Below, piece after piece: positions 22,801-32,608 of a stretch of DNA of 64,000 nucleotides. Location of the stretch: the NCBI GenBank assembly GCA_943737045.1, contig CALSFV010000209.1:1240001-1304000 (forward strand). Reading direction: 5' to 3'. A program made the position numbers and the translations under genes. The notes beneath the pieces were generated by a model. That model was not told the origin of the DNA. It made no database searches and worked only from the letters and a program-made list of their open reading frames with translations. Source of the stretch: Parapristionchus giblindavisi. Its lineage: Eukaryota > Nematoda > Chromadorea > Rhabditida > Diplogasteridae. Each line of letters starts with the position of its first letter. The stretch's first letter is position 1.

Positions 22801-22931
22801 AAATAGATAGTGTAGAACGCAGATGTAAAGTCCGGTTTGTTGGATATCATTACAAGTTGAATTATGTACAAAACGTACAAAGGGATTGAAACGGCCAGAC
22901 TTGTGATGAAAACCGCAGTGCGTATATGCAT
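19827..22931 (-). CDS. Serpentine receptor class gamma (srg)-like chemoreceptor, complete nine-exon gene
   Basis: Inferred exons: 22931-22785, 22557-22412, 21874-21778, 21729-21604, 21301-21260, 20792-20694, 20359-20279, 20151-20015, 19977-19827; 1026 bp, 341 residues, all phases compatible, no internal stop. Same architecture as the gene at 13467-17336 and adjacent to it in the same direction, so the two are tandem paralogues. Signature SINRLTALMYP follows TM3; TM4 has FGCVSSFPSFGAQG; TM6 starts VKRGVDVRLALLGF; the tail (exon 9) begins MLFRMLLPEVRRSK and is longer than in the neighbour (49 residues). Intron 2 carries two palindromic MITEs and intron 4 a 104-bp hAT-like MITE. Exon 3 ends YGQ where the paralogues have YRK. 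Confidence 0.78.
20456..20516. repeat. Inverted repeat in srg intron 6
   Basis: TATAGCCCTTTGTTTTACAC pairs with GTGTAAAAGAAAGGGCTATA; short loop; no other content. Confidence 0.75.
21371..21474. mobile_element. hAT-type MITE with 8-bp target duplication
   Basis: 104 bp with terminal inverted repeats CAGGGATGGG/CCCATCCCTG. Flanks are ATTCTAGT (21363-21370) and ATTCTGGT (21475-21482), an 8-bp duplication with one change. The interior is a run of CGTAAA repeats on both strands. Confidence 0.85.
21888..22010. mobile_element. Palindromic MITE copy in srg intron 2
   Basis: One of the best-preserved copies: GACACCCCAAGCTAATTTG on the left, AACTTAGCTTGGGGTGTGCC on the right. It begins about 14 bp from the acceptor of exon 3. 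Confidence 0.85.
22043..22166. mobile_element. Second palindromic MITE copy in srg intron 2
   Basis: Decayed copy only 33 bp from the preceding one; stem CTTTCCGCTTCGGAAATGCTC against GAGCGTTGCCACAGCAGAGAG. Confidence 0.65.
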
Positions 22932-23242
22932 CTTTGCGACGCTACAAAGAGATGGTGAGTTATAGACAGATATGGTGAAGTCGTTCTAGCATTAGGCAGA
23001 TGTATTGACTAGTCTTTTTAAGGAAAGTTGAGAATACGATATCATCTGCGGGGGGAAATTAAGACATCCAAGTTCAAGCCAGTAATTTGAAGGGCGAGTC
23101 TATCTGAGAAGCCATAATCAAGGTAAATTTAACTTTTTAAAGTCTGGGATGTTACTTCCTCCGTCAAAAAGTACCATACCAATGGAAATCAAATAGCCAA
23201 ATCAACCACAGGAACCTGGATATCAATTAAAATCGAAAATAA
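22932..23242. other. 5' flank of the srg gene at 22931
   Basis: Upstream sequence partly conserved with that of other srg copies (for example TTAAGGAAAGTTGAGAATACGATATCATCTG at about 23018), probably holding the promoter. No defined element seen. Confidence 0.4.
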
Positions 23243-23590
23243 ACAAGGGAAGTCTTTTTTGTCTGAGTGAGACTTTTGAATAAGAGTATTTTTCCTCGAT
23301 AGGTATAGGAAAAATATGACAGGAGCCAAAACATCAGCTGCTGTGCACTTTCAGGAGCTTAACATAAGGAGCCCCTGAAAGAGCACTGAAAACTTTTTTT
23401 AAAAATCAAAAATAATGCATGCGCGCTTGAAAATTGCTTTTTCACATAATTAAAATTAATCATATAAAATCTGATAGTGCATGGCAGCAGCAGCTGGTTT
23501 TTGGGCTCTTATCATATTTTGCGTATACCTATCGAGGAAAAATATTCTTATTCAAAAGTCTTTCTCAGATATAAGAGACTTCCCTTGTAA
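23243..23590. mobile_element. Foldback element
   Basis: Inverted arms: AAGGGAAGTCTTTTTTGTCT and GACTTTTGAATAAGAGTATT on the left, AATATTCTTATTCAAAAGTC and AGAGACTTCCCTT on the right. Inner part pairs ATACCTATCGAGG with CCTCGATAGGTAT. No coding frame. Confidence 0.75.
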
Positions 23591-23754
23591 AGTGTGCTTG
23601 ATATAGTTTATTTTCATAAAGATTTCCACGATTAGTCAACCAAAACCACAATTTAGTGTTCTCTTGAAGTCCCATCATGATAATTTACAATCAAGCTGAT
23701 TTTATATCATTGAAATTAATTGAATCATCAAATGCAAATAGAACATGAAGGAAG

Positions 23755-23886
23755 TGGTTACGGTAGCACAATACCGTACACTCCCACTGATAACAATGAT
23801 ACAACTTTTGTTGCCATAGGCCATCTCCCAACAGATTTATGATCCGTTGTCGAAATGATCGTTGCCGAAATGATCGCCCCCCCCCC
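23755..23886. mobile_element. End fragment of the TACCGTA foldback family
   Basis: Matches one end of the 24943-25591 element (CGGTTACGGTAGCAC, then CAACAGATTTATGATCC and a GTTGCCGAAATGATCGCCCC end). It abuts a fragment of the Tc1/mariner-like foldback element at 23887. A second such end lies at about 24425-24567. Confidence 0.6.
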
Positions 23887-24228
23887 ATCTAGAAGCTGAG
23901 TTATAAATTTTGGGGGTTAAATTTGCAACCCTGCTACAGGATGAAATCCTAATCACAGCCATTCTGGATTGTTTGACTGTGCAGCCCTAGAAGATGTCTA
24001 CACTCTCACAGTGTTTCAGAAGAACAGGACCTTTCACCAAAGATTTTTCAAAAAAGTGTATTTCTATAGCATCATTACTATGCAACAGTGAACTAATTTA
24101 ATTATACCAACACATCATGGTTGTATCCTTGATAAATTCTCTACACTGAAAAGATGAGCTTGATTGCTTTCCTGGATCAAAAGTTATAAAAAATTGAAAA
24201 AGTGTCCCATGATTTTTTGGCTACACTG
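23887..24228. mobile_element. Right-end fragment of the Tc1/mariner-like foldback element
   Basis: Homologous to 8574-8932, ending TTTTTGGCTACACTG followed by TA. The left part is missing, replaced at 23886 by the end of a different element, so this is a chimaeric remnant. Confidence 0.8.
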
Positions 24229-24722
24229 TACTAGCTACCGTACCCTACTATATTATAGCGAAATTCACGTCAAATCCCGGTTCGATTACGGTAGTTCGGG
24301 ATACGGTATAAAGAAAGATAAAAGTTGGGTCACTATTCATATAATAGCAACCAGTATTTGGTCTTGGAGCATCATGAATTTTTCGACTTCGGCCATTTTC
24401 AACAATGAACCATGGGTCGACTGAAAAAAATCAGTTCGCGATTCCCGACGGTTACGGTAGCACAATACCGTACACCCCCACTGATAACAATGATACAACT
24501 TTTGTTGACGTCGGCCATCTCCCAACAGATTTATGATCCGTTGCCGAAATGATCGCCCTCCTCTAGATGTGCTAACGTCCCGCAATAAGTGTTGAAATGA
24601 TGCCAGTGGCGAGTAATGTTTATTACGGTTGTCATAGCACGTCATTTGCCCTCTTTTTTTATATATTACGGTAGTCATAGCTCGTCATTTGCCCTCAGGA
24701 CATAAAATATTTTTTGTTGGGA

Positions 24723-24929
24723 CTCTGGTATTTTGAAACTTAAAGTCTACTTAAATTACGTCACAGACTTTAAGTAGACTTTAAGTAAACTTAAAGTGAA
24801 AGAACATTTGACGAAATGCATTACAGTATACCACACCACTTTAAGTAGACTTGCGTTTTACTTTAAGTTTACTTAAAGTCTACTTAAAGTGCGGAGTTTA
24901 AGTAGACTTTAAGTTTAAAAATACCAGAG
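24723..24929. mobile_element. CTCTGGTATTT-ended MITE
   Basis: 207 bp with ends CTCTGGTATTTTGAAA and TTTAAAAATACCAGAG; the interior consists of many copies of ACTTTAAGTAGACTTTAAG in both orientations. The same family occurs in U3 at 61510-61700 and decayed copies lie in each tandem unit. Confidence 0.8.
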
Positions 24930-24942
24930 GAGGACCGATTTT

Positions 24943-25591
24943 GAGGGGGGCGCTCGTTTCGGCAACGCCCGTTTCGGCATCGAGTTATAAATCGGTTGGG
25001 AGATGGTCTATGGAAACAAAAGTTGTACCATTGTTATCAGTAGTGGTGTACGGTATGGTGCTACCGTAATCGTCGGGAATCGTGGACTGATTTTTTTCAG
25101 TCGACCATGACCCTGGGTTCATGGTTGAAAATGGCCAAAGTCGAAAAATTCATGATACTCCGAGATCAAATACTAGTTGCCATTATATCACTAGTGAGCC
25201 AACTTTCATCTTTATGGTTACCGCAACCCGAACTACCGTAATAAATCCGGGATTTGAAGTGCATTTGGCCATATTATTGCAGGCTACGTTAGCTATATTA
25301 CGGTAGTTCGGGTTACGGTAACAATAAAGATGAAAGTTGGCTCACTAGTGATATAATGGCAACTAGTATTTGATCTCGGGGTATCATGAATTTTTCGACT
25401 TTGGCCATTTTCAACCATGAACCCATCATGGTCGACTGAAGAAAATCAGTCCACGATTACCGACGGTTACGGTAGCACCATACCGTACACCACTACTGAT
25501 AACAATGGTACAACTTTTGTTTCCATAGACCATCTCCCAACCGATTTATAACTCGTTGCCGAAACGGGCGTTGCCGAAACGGGCGCCCCCC
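24943..25591. mobile_element. Foldback element rich in TACGGTA/TACCGTA
   Basis: Ends GGGGGGCGCTCGTTTCGGCA and TTGCCGAAACGGGCGCCCCC with arms of about 300 bp (for example CACTAGTGAGCCAACTTTCA against TGAAAGTTGGCTCACTAGTG). The short centre at 25270-25290 is unpaired. No coding capacity. Confidence 0.8.
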
Positions 25592-25700
25592 TGAATCAAT
25601 GCTCTCTCAACTAGGATCATTAGCGTTTCAACAATACATCAAGAGCACCAAGAGTACCGTTCAACCTACCGTTCAAAGGGCATGTCTTATAAAATTATAG
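25592..25700. other. Left flank of the tandem array
   Basis: From about 25655 the sequence is homologous to the inner arm of the Tc1/mariner-like foldback element (compare 8000-8037), so the left breakpoint of the amplified unit lies inside an element fragment. Confidence 0.6.
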
Positions 25701-25995
25701 TTCCTGCGCAACCAGATTTGCAATGTATCATACATTTATTTCCCTTATTTTGGTTTGATTCCGATTCCTTTTAGACACGTAGCAAAAGTTATGCTGGCAA
25801 TGAAATCTACTCGGTGCACAGTCTTGCGCTTTCTCTCTCACTTCTCTCATTCCCGATTCTCTATCGATGAAATCTTTTATTTTCAAACACGTATGCATGT
25901 TAGAGATGTTCACAAAAGTTTTATACTATTGCTGAACTTCGATCGTTAATATTTTGTATTTTGATCTTTGATCGCTGAAACCGAGTAGACCTCAG
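25701..25995. mobile_element. Inner part of the Tc1/mariner-like foldback element at the unit start
   Basis: Matches 8026-8130 of the full element in the same orientation, but the following loop (25795-25995) matches 8110-8340 in reverse complement. The loop is therefore inverted relative to the arm, as recombination between the two arms would produce. Repeats at 36573, 51771 and 63345. Confidence 0.7.
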
Positions 25996-26186
25996 CATTG
26001 TTAATCGCGCTAACTGCCCAATCTGCTTAATCGCGCGATTCTGACTCCGCCCATTTAACTTCGTGGGCTTGGACACCGCTTGTAGACATAACCCCCAAAA
26101 TATTTATTCAAATTGGAAAGCAGAGAGTGAGTGACGCCCATCCATCTTCAGACGTCCGTCGAGTGCATTCACCATCTCTCCCGAAG

Positions 26187-26282
26187 ATGACAGCCTTCCT
26201 CCAGACGATCTCAAAGCTGATGCGGCTATTCGATAATTCCAAGGGTAGTATTCTAATTGCAAGCTACGGTACCAGTGAGTAG
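26187..26282 (+). other. Short open frame near the left inverted repeat
   Basis: 31 codons starting MTAFLQTISKLMRLFDNS. It is followed by a 33-bp direct duplication (CTCAAGAACCCGTTGGAGTA, twice, 26351-26415). Not recognised; conserved in the units only because they are recent copies. Confidence 0.15.
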
Positions 26283-26681
26283 TAGTCGAGTGTAGTAGTA
26301 GTTTTCACTCCAGTGGCGCCAAAGTCCACGTCGCATCGATGCCACCCTCAAGAACCCGTTGGAGTAGCTCATCAATGCCTCAAGAACCCGTTGGAGTAGC
26401 TCATCAACGATGATGATGACGATGAAACAAAGGGTCGACCTGTAAAAGAAGAGAGTAGCATATAATCATATAATAGATTTGAATGGTTGACAACGATATC
26501 ATATTTCCGAAATCTAAAGTGGACAACTTCACACTTTAGACATCTTTTGTATTTATGAATACGTTGGCCGGAGAGAAATGTACCTTTCAGAGTAGATCAT
26601 TTCCATTAGGGAATGACGTCCGCTTCTTTTCCATTGAGAATCGAGGAACCGGTACGGACAGGCGGGTAGAGAGTAGAGGTC

Positions 26682-26814
26682 GTATCCATTAACATTGGCA
26701 AACCGCTTGCCGGCAAACGTGACGTCACGAGCGGGAGGATCTCTGGCGAACATCTCCGCCTATGGTTGTGACGTCACGTTTGCCCTCAAACGGTTTGCCA
26801 ACGTTCATGGATAC
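26682..26814. repeat. 133-bp interrupted palindrome (empty target site, U1)
   Basis: GTATCCATTAACATTGGCAA at the left mirrors TTGCCAACGTTCATGGATAC at the right, and AAACGTGACGTCAC mirrors GTGACGTCACGTTT; the loop is ~40 bp. It contains two CRE-like TGACGTCA octamers. In U2 this site is occupied by the PAT-like retrotransposon; U3 has it empty at 52726-52858. Confidence 0.9.
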
Positions 26815-27672
26815 TTATTTACTTGTTATGCATATTATGATGGAATAAAGAATAAGAATAAGAATAAGAATAAGATATTTTGCATAAAGCAAATATACGA
26901 TAATCGGCGCTGCAAATCTCTTGGTGTTCTTGATGAATCGATGAAACTTCATAGCTGAGAGAGCACTGATTCATTCCGTTCCATTCAGCCGTTCTCACCT
27001 ACTCTCGCACAGACTACACTGGATGGCCAATGGCACTGGGAGTGAGCATGGCTGTGGCAATCGACCAAAAATGGTTGCAGGATCTGAAAACACTTTGCAT
27101 TTATATAGGAAAGAAGGACGAAGAACGATAGAGAAAAGATGAAAGATCAGAGAGCAACTTAGAAATGAGACAAACCGGGAGATGAGGGAAAAAAGGCTGC
27201 TAATTGCTTATTAGTTTCAGAGTAGTATGAAATAAGGTAAAGTGCAAATTAAAGGAATTATGTTAAGAAAATGAAGGGCCACAGTAAGAAAGATATCTAC
27301 GGTAGAGGATAAGAGTGCTAATACATTACTCATGCAAAAAATACACTAATCTATCCACGACACCACACCCAGCCGCAAATGGAGTAAACCCGGTGAGATT
27401 TATCAATTGCTCACAACCGGGAGTACCCCACCAACGGTCGAAGCGGGTTACGGTACCGTAAGAGAGTTGGGGATGGAGCGAGATGGATACGGTAAGTCGC
27501 TCAATAAGAAGTACTAGGAGGAACTAATTGAGCGATCTACAATATTCCTATTATCGACTAACCGAGTGCGCGTGCATTTAGAATGCAATAGGTGAGACTC
27601 TAAGAATCTACCAAAATTACCTATCCATGATATTATAAACTTCCGTACACTATCGCTTGACAGAGAGGATGG

Positions 27673-28812
27673 AACTACGATATGTCAACGGATACGGTAA
27701 GCCAGCGGATGAAACTACGGTAGGTCAACGGATACGGAAAGCCAGCGGATGAAACTACGGTAAGTCAACGGATACGGTAAGCCAGCGGATGAAACTGCTG
27801 TAAGTCAACGGATACGGTAAGCCAGCGGATGAAACTACGGTAGGTCAACGGATACGGTAAGCCAGCGGATGAAACTACGGTAAGTCAACGGATACGGTAA
27901 GCCAGCGGATGAAACTGCTGTAAGTCAACGGATACGGTAAGCCAGCGGATGAAACTACGGTAGTTCAACGGATACGGTAAGCCAGCGGATGAAACTACGG
28001 TAAGTCAACGGATACGGTAAGCCAGCGGATGAAACTACGGTAGGTCAACGGATTCGGTAAGCCAGCGGATGAAACTACGGTAGGTCAACGAATACGGTAA
28101 GCCAGCGTATGAAACTACGGTAGGTCAACGGATACGGTAAGCCAACAGAAGAGACTACGGTAGGTCAACGGATACGGTAAGCCAACAGAAAAAACTACGG
28201 TAGGTCAACGGATACGGTAAGCCAGCGGATGAAACTACGGTAGGTCAACGGATACGGTAAGCCAGCGGATGAAACTACGGTTGATCAACGGATACGGTAT
28301 TCAACGGATGAAACTACGGTAGGTCAACGGATACGGTAATCAACGGATGAAACAACGGTAGGTTAACGGATACGGTAAGCCAGCGGATGAAACTACGGTA
28401 GGTCAACGGATACGGTAAGCCAGCGGATGAAACTACGGTAGGTCAACGGATACGGAAAGCCAGCGGATGAAACTACGGTAAGTCAACGGATACGGTAAGC
28501 CAACAGAAGAGACTACGGTAGGTCAACGGATACGGTAAGCCAACAGAAAAAACTACGGTAGGTCAACGGATACGGTAAGCCAGCGGATGAAACTACGGTA
28601 GGTCAACGGATACGGTAAGCCAGCGGATGAAACTACGGTTGATCAACGGATACGGTAGTCAGCGGATGAAACTACGGTTGATCAACGGATACGGTAGTCA
28701 GCGGATGAAACTACGGTAAGTCATCGGATACGGTAATCAGCAGATGAAACTACGGTAGGTCAACGGATACGGTAATCAACGGATGAAACTATGGTAGGTC
28801 AACGGATGCGGC
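27673..28812. repeat. 40-bp minisatellite, U1
   Basis: About 28 units of AACTACGGTAGGTCAACGGA + TACGGTAAGCCAGCGGATGA, each with two TACGGTA heptamers. Variants include AACTGCTGTA, CCAACAGAAGAG and short ATCAACGG units. A block of several hundred bp containing CCAACAGAAGAGACTACGG occurs twice (near 28141 and 28500), showing internal duplication. Confidence 0.95.
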
Positions 28813-30395
28813 AAGTTATGAGAGAAAACACAGTAGCAGAAAAACAACCGATACGACAATCGAGGGAAGGGGCATGATACCTCACTGAACATGCAGACGG
28901 ATCCGTGTGTAGATGAACGAAGAACCCTCCTGGTGATGAGCGTAGAGTTAGCTCTGGTAGTTGAGAAAGAGACGGTCATCGGAGTTGTAGTTGGGCCGAG
29001 GAGAGATTAAGACGAGCCGAGGGGACGAGACGATAAATGAAAATGACCGTGATTCTGCTGTCTTATATACGGATCCGCTCACGCGCTCGATCTTGACGTT
29101 CTAGAAGGGGTGATCTACCCTGTTGTCATCGAACTGAGTGCACATGGAGATATCGAACAAAGTGGAGTCTAGTCAAGCGATCTACTGTCTGATATCGAAT
29201 ATTGATTAACTGATTATACCATGCATTCCTTCCCTGGATATTGCGTGATGGTTCTTTGATCATATCAGAGAGAGCGTGTAAATGTGAGAGAGTACAGATA
29301 GAGTGAGAGAGTAGAGGTCAGTGAGAGAGTGCAGAGAAAGGAAACACATGCCCTCTATCTGCCATCAATAGTGTTGACTCATAGGTGATTCTCTAACATA
29401 TGGATCGCTTTGCCGCCGTTTTCGGCTATGTCTATTCTCTCTTTCTCTCCATTTTCTTCATTCCGTACCCAATGTCGTTCATTCATTTATTTCGTTTTCA
29501 TCATTTTTGCATATAATTTAGCTGTTGTCTTGTCTAGCATTTAATGAGTCCCAATTTGCATATGGTTATCGGTAACACATTCATTTGATTTGCAGTCTTC
29601 TTTCGTTGTGTAGCTCCTTATATGCCTTCTCGTTCGTTTCCTTTTCGAAATTGATCTTTGATCTTTGCATGCCCGTCCCTCTCCCACTTGCGACTTGATC
29701 ATCGTGTTTTCCTACAAGAGAGCAGACAGAGAGACAGTGTGTTGGAAAGCGAGAGAGTGCAGAGAAATAAAACATTCACCCGTAAATAATATACCATCGT
29801 TGATTCATTTGCGTATCCATCCGTTTTGAACTACTTTCGCTATTTCTTTCACCATTTTTTTAAATTCGTGATTATTATCGTTCAGGATCTTGCAATCCCT
29901 TAGCCAGGTTCTCTCTCTACCCTCTCGTTCTCTTCTTTCTTTCATCACGAAGGATATACCATCTTTGACCTCTCATACTGTTATTTGCATATATTACCAC
30001 TATCTTTGTGTAGTTATGAATCTATTGTGTTTCAATTTCCGTATTACTATCTTAAAGAACATAATCTCATTCTTATTCCATTCGTTTGCAGTCTTCGATC
30101 GTTTTGTCCCTCCACTCTCGGTGATTTTCCATCCGCTTTCTTTTTCTTATTTCTTTCTTATCGTTTCTCTTGCTCTCAACCTCTCTCGTGATTATCGATT
30201 TGATATTTGATGTTCTTATTATTCATATTTTGCTCATACTTTACTCCTCTCGATTCCCGTTCGTAGTCCTCTGCTAATATTCCAAATTTAAAGTTATCCG
30301 CTATGTAAACTTGTTCGGTTTCCATAACTTTTCTGTTCGATGAGAAAGTTATCACATTGATCTTTTAATTTGTCAAATGTCAAATTCATTTCAGA
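28813..30395. other. Pyrimidine-rich stretch without a recognised gene, U1
   Basis: Many short GAGAGAGTG/CTCTCTC motifs and TTTCTTT tracts. Open frames at 28776-28979, 29581-29775 and 29890-30210 have no recognisable domain; they recur in U2 and U3 only because those are recent copies. Confidence 0.5.
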
Positions 30396-30578
30396 TCACG
30401 AAGCCAAGTCCAAGTTCGTCAGGGATCCAATCGATGAATACTGACGACTCCATTCACGGACGGGTTGACCATAGACTTCGACTGCTGGCGTGACGTTTGC
30501 CAAGGTCACGGACATCGGAGACAACGTCGTAGGGTAGATTGCGGCGGTTCTTGGAGGTACGAGTCTACCTTGGCTAAT
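30396..30578 (-). other. Exon-like open frame of unknown nature, U1
   Basis: 61 codons open from an AAG acceptor-like site to TGA, including SPMSVTLANVTPAVEVYGQ. A second exon-like frame on the same strand lies at 31147-30986, after TTTTCTGCAG, containing SLDHFVRDELTIFISDDDES. I recognise neither and cannot link them into one gene because each ends in a stop. Equivalents exist in U2 and U3. Confidence 0.2.
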
Positions 30579-31318
30579 CTTATGCGCTGTTCAAAAATCA
30601 TGAAAGGAAAAGAAAAGCAGAGGACACTCTCCTCGTTTTTCATACACTCTCGCCACTTTTCTCTTTTCTTTTCGTGAATTTTGAAACCATATCATTCCGG
30701 CGCTTCTTCCGATAACGACATCGCTCAACTATTAATTTGTTCATAGTCATCATTTTATTACATGTTTTCCATATCAGTAGTAAAACAGGCTTATTTCAAG
30801 CCAAAAATATGATATTCAGTGAGCGATGTCTTTAGCAGAAGAAGTGCAATCTTGTTCAATGTGTTCAACAGTTGCGAAAAGAACAAAATCGAGCGCACAT
30901 CTTTTGTGTTACTGTAAACACTGATCTTCACGAGGTTTTTAAAAAAAAACAAATTGGGTTATGATAGGGAAACATCGTTGAATTTTCAATTTGCTAATTT
31001 GTCGTTCTTCATGTCCGTTGGTCGGTTCTTCGATTCGTCGTCGTCGCTGATGAAGATCGTCAGCTCATCCCTCACGAAATGATCGAGTGAAGATGTGAGC
31101 GGATGCAGAAGTCTCCTCGACGACCGTCCTGACTGCTGCCGAGTCCCCTGCAGAAAACTCCCTTTTCAGAAATAATAAAGATATTTGGGGTGTTAATGCT
31201 TGCTATCGGTGTCCAAGCCCGCGCGGTTAAATGGGCGGAGTCGGAATCGTTATATAAAGGGGTATATAAGTACGGGAGTGTCTGAGTATATGTAGATCGT
31301 TTGACATGCGTTCAAATA

Positions 31319-31410
31319 GGGACCCATGGTCTAGTGGAAAAGAGCTCGGACAATCAAACCGGCCGGTTGGTCGGCAAGAAAGTTCGATTCCCCGAAGAGG
31401 ATTAGCAAAA
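31319..31410 (+). repeat. tRNA-like SINE head, second type, U1
   Basis: A box TGGTCTAGTGGAAAAGAGC, B box AGTTCGATTCCCC, separated by a GC-rich palindrome CCGGCCGG. TATATAAAGGGG and TATATAAG lie 35-70 bp upstream. Copies at about 46517 (U2) and 57364 (U3). Confidence 0.5.
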
Positions 31411-31916
31411 GATCATCGCTGACAACCTATCCTAACTGTTTTTGCTATTTTTTCCTTGGCGTATTTCCGCTCCCCCTACGCTAACGTCTAGCGTGCGGCA
31501 GATGTCCCATAGAATGATCGTGAACTAACTTTTTTCCTCCTTTAAGGAAATATAGACAAATGCGCTGTACTTTCTGTTCCATTTATTTATTTATTTATTA
31601 TTACCTTTCAATGATTTTTTTAATTTCACACTGAGATAAAATATTATGACTAATTTGCTTTTTATATAGTAATTTGTCTTACATTCTCTGCTATTTCAAA
31701 ACTTAATGCATACTTAAAATAAGTCGCTGGTTTGGAGTTTGCTTTTAGCCAACTTGAAGTGAAAGATCATTTGACGAAACGTATTACAGTATATGCACCA
31801 CTTGAATTAGACTTAGAAGTGTACTACTTGAAGTAGACCTACAATTCTAGTTCAAGTGGAAATGATAAGAACGCTTTGAGTTTCGAAATTCCAGAGATTG
31901 ACCTAGATATCAGTGT

Positions 31917-32037
31917 TAAAGGCACGCACCGACTTAATTTATAACTCCCCGCTCTGATAATGTCCTCTCGCTGTCTTTGTGCACGCGAGTGCATTGCCAG
32001 AGCGGAGAGCAAAATTAGCTCTGGGTGTGACTTTAAG
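31917..32037. mobile_element. Palindromic MITE copy, U1 first site
   Basis: AAAGGCACGCACCGACTTAA to TTAGCTCTGGGTGTGACTTT. Equivalent copies are at 47115-47235 (U2) and 57992-58109 (U3). Confidence 0.8.
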
Positions 32038-32203
32038 CTGAATTCGAAATTTAACGATCAATTAGTTTGACCCGTTTTATATCATGTCACTACAAATCCG
32101 GTGACCCACCGCTTAGTTGATCTCGATAAAGTGCTTAAATGTAAAAAAAACACCGTAATGTGCTATTTCCATTGGAATCCAGCTGCCGTACACATTCCCT
32201 TCT

Positions 32204-32238
32204 AAAAGGGAGCGAGATCGAAAAGTTCGCTCCCTTTT
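32204..32238. repeat. Short hairpin upstream of the U1 srg copy
   Basis: AAAAGGGAGCGA pairs with TCGCTCCCTTTT across an 11-nt loop, about 370 bp 5' of the srg start codon; kept in U2 and, with one change, in U3. Too far from the gene and in a eukaryote, so not a terminator. Confidence 0.6.
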
Positions 32239-32608
32239 CCCCTTATAAAAGATGAGAATCGGGTGGAAGTTCAATCCATTTTAGTTGTATGGGCTAGTGT
32301 CAGAAAGAGAGTGAACTTTTTCAGTGAGAGTGAACTTTTGCAAATTCTGAAGTTCGGCAGGTTCCATTGTTCGATAACCAACGTTCGATCTTTTGGTATT
32401 CTACTTTTTCTCGGAGGATCCGACATTGCAGACTAAGAAAAGCTACATTTATCTTGATTATGACTTCTTAGTTAGACTTGCCCTTCAAATTACTGGCTTG
32501 AATTTAGATATTTTAGCTTCCTACACAATTGACATAACTTTCCTTTAAAAGACTCCAGACTTCACCATATCTGTCTATAACTCACCATTTCTTCGTAGGG
32601 TCAGAACG

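Larger units (their letters stand above)
26036..31249. other. 5.2-kb segment bounded by inverted repeats
   Basis: About 70 bp at the left (26036-26107) is the imperfect reverse complement of 31175-31249: CGATTCTGACTCCGCCCATT on the left against AATGGGCGGAGTCGGAATCG on the right, then GGGCTTGGACACCG against CGGTGTCCAAGCCC. It encloses the palindrome, minisatellite and pyrimidine-rich DNA. It could be a large non-autonomous transposon; no target duplication or transposase was found. Present in every unit. Confidence 0.5.

Noticed and set aside
27673..28812. CRISPR-like array
   Set aside because: Contiguous 40-bp tandem repeats without unique spacers, in a eukaryotic genome.
28776..28979. Minus-strand frame of 67 codons repeated in all units
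   Set aside because: Conserved only because the units are recent copies; no domain, overlaps the minisatellite edge.
30396..31147. A two-exon minus-strand gene
   Set aside because: Each exon-like frame ends in its own stop and no phase-compatible join was found; kept only as a low-confidence observation.
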